Of a stretch of 64,000 nucleotides of DNA, positions 63,127 to 64,000 are shown in pieces (positions within the stretch are counted from its first letter, which is position 1; each line of letters opens with the position of its first letter). Source of the stretch: Vagococcus teuberi (lineage in GTDB: Bacteria > Bacillota > Bacilli > Lactobacillales > Vagococcaceae); the NCBI RefSeq assembly GCF_001870205.1, contig NZ_CP017267.1:1104501-1168500 (forward strand). The letters run 5' to 3'. Position numbers and translations under genes: made by a program. The notes beneath the pieces are model-generated. The model did not search any database and was not told the origin of the DNA. It saw only the letters and a program-made list of their open reading frames with translations.

Positions 63127-64000
63127 TTATTTAACAATCAGACGATCTAAACTAGCAAAAGATAATGCAATATTTGCAATAGTACGTAATTGATTTAAAC
63201 GATTTGTTCGAACTTCGTCATTATCAACCATCACCATTGTGTCTTCAAAATAAGCTTCAATCAATGGGTTTAAATGACGCAGTTCTTCATACAATTCATT
63301 AAGTGTCAAATCACCCACTTGTTCTGAAACCGACATAATTGCTTCATAAAGTTTTTTCTCTGATTCATTTTCAAATAAATCAGGATTGACTGCACCTATT
63401 TCGTTATCTTCCACTTTATTTGATAAATTGATCACACGTGTCAACGATTCAATCGTTGGTCTAAAGTCCGATTCCGCTGCATGACTTTCTAGAATATCAG
63501 CCGTTTCAAACATGGTATGCAAGTTTTCTTGGCGACTTTCTAAAACTGCTTCGATGATATCATGGCGAATGTTTTTACCACTAAACCATTGTTTCATACG
63601 ACCTTTAATGAATTCTGTTAGCACTTCTTCATCTGAGTCAATACTTAAACCAAAACGTTCAATGTCTTCATTGATTAACTCTTTCATTTGTTGTTGTAAA
63701 CGAACGATTGGGAAGTCCCATCCTTTCGATTCGATAATACGGATAATACCATAAGCTTGTCTTCGTAACGCATATGGGTCATTTGATCCTTTAGGCATAA
63801 GTCCTACAGCAAAAAATGATAATAACGTATCAGACTTGTCTGCAATAGCTAAAACAGCCCCTATATTACTTTCGGGTAACTCGCCATCACTTGATTTAGG
63901 TAAATAATGCTCGCGAATTGCTTGAGCTACACCTTTACTTTCACCTTTAATTGTGGCATATTTTTCCCCGATTAATCCTTGTAACTCTGGGAACTCATCT
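63127..64000 (-). CDS. glyS: Glycyl-tRNA synthetase beta subunit, C-terminal part (cut by window end)
   Basis: The reading frame is open from the window edge and begins EFPELQGLIGEKYATIKGESKGVAQAIREHYLPKSSDGELP, the characteristic GlyRS beta segment, and continues through GLMPKGSNDPYALRRQAYGIIRIIE to FASLDRLIVK. The internal Met at 63798 is not the start. The beta subunit binds tRNA-Gly in the alpha2-beta2 enzyme; glyQ (alpha) would be expected further upstream outside the window. About 290 of the usual ~690 residues are seen. Confidence 0.95.
   Translation of the reverse strand, partial: DEFPELQGLIGEKYATIKGESKGVAQAIREHYLPKSSDGELPESNIGAVLAIADKSDTLLSFFAVGLMPKGSNDPYALRRQAYGIIRIIESKGWDFPIVRLQQQMKELINEDIERFGLSIDSDEEVLTEFIKGRMKQWFSGKNIRHDIIEAVLESRQENLHTMFETADILESHAAESDFRPTIESLTRVINLSNKVEDNEIGAVNPDLFENESEKKLYEAIMSVSEQVGDLTLNELYEELRHLNPLIEAYFEDTMVMVDNDEVRTNRLNQLRTIANIALSFASLDRLIVK

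Overview
The window is a contiguous piece of a low-GC Gram-positive (Firmicutes) chromosome, most likely a lactic acid bacterium of the Enterococcaceae or a close relative such as Vagococcus. This rests on AT-rich codon use, strong AAGGAG-type ribosome binding sites, PyrR attenuators, a T-box, a glmS ribozyme, the cdaA-cdaR-glmM operon and the dnaG-rpoD operon. The genus is an inference from overall look only. No phage, insertion sequence, CRISPR array, rRNA or tRNA gene was seen. About nine tenths of the genes lie on the minus strand; only a broken propeller protein gene, a cystathionine lyase, proC, a Na+/H+ antiporter and a class A PBP are on the plus strand.

Layout. 0-2.6 kb: broken beta-propeller protein gene, small HTH-like protein, YfbR-like nucleotidase and PsiE. 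2.6-14.4 kb: complete de novo pyrimidine operon pyrR-uraA-pyrB-pyrC-carA-carB-pyrK-pyrD-pyrF-pyrE with two PyrR attenuators. 14.4-18.6 kb: rluD, then a probable cystine symporter, RidA and a divergent cystathionine lyase, which look like a sulfur amino acid module. 18.7-20.9 kb: thrS with a threonine T-box. 20.9-29.2 kb: ABC exporter pair, proC, BceAB-type transporter, NhaP-type antiporter. 29.2-36.8 kb: PspC remnant, glmS with ribozyme, glmM-cdaR-cdaA (cell wall precursor supply plus c-di-AMP) and a purine permease. 37-41.4 kb: MacB-type tripartite exporter and a secreted DUF1002 protein. 41.5-47 kb: rpoD, dnaG and a P-type cation ATPase. 47.1-51 kb: an ABC transporter/PASTA operon, heavily disrupted as assembled. 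51.1-55 kb: heterodimeric ABC multidrug exporter and YneF. 55.1-59 kb: endonuclease IV and a polar amino acid ABC transporter. 59.3-64 kb: tyrS, a class A penicillin-binding protein and the 3' part of glyS.

How the genes work together. The pyr operon makes UMP from bicarbonate, glutamine and aspartate, and UMP-bound PyrR shuts it down by attenuation. GlmS and GlmM make the glucosamine-1-phosphate needed for UDP-GlcNAc; GlmS is controlled by a self-cleaving ribozyme, and GlmM is co-transcribed with the diadenylate cyclase CdaA and its regulator CdaR. Several envelope-facing systems lie nearby: BceAB, a MacB-type exporter, an FtsX-like ABC transporter coupled to a PASTA protein, and a class A PBP.

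The points most worth a second look are: (1) a near-pure G/A low-complexity insert with a 26-base homopolymer inside the PASTA gene, flanked by a 41-bp direct repeat, most likely an assembly artefact; (2) the ABC transporter translationally coupled to that PASTA gene, a possible wall-sensing system whose permease is broken; (3) a glmS ribozyme; (4) a long nested inverted-repeat element near 40.2 kb; (5) a 33-bp palindrome between an ABC operon and proC; (6) a decayed PspC gene.
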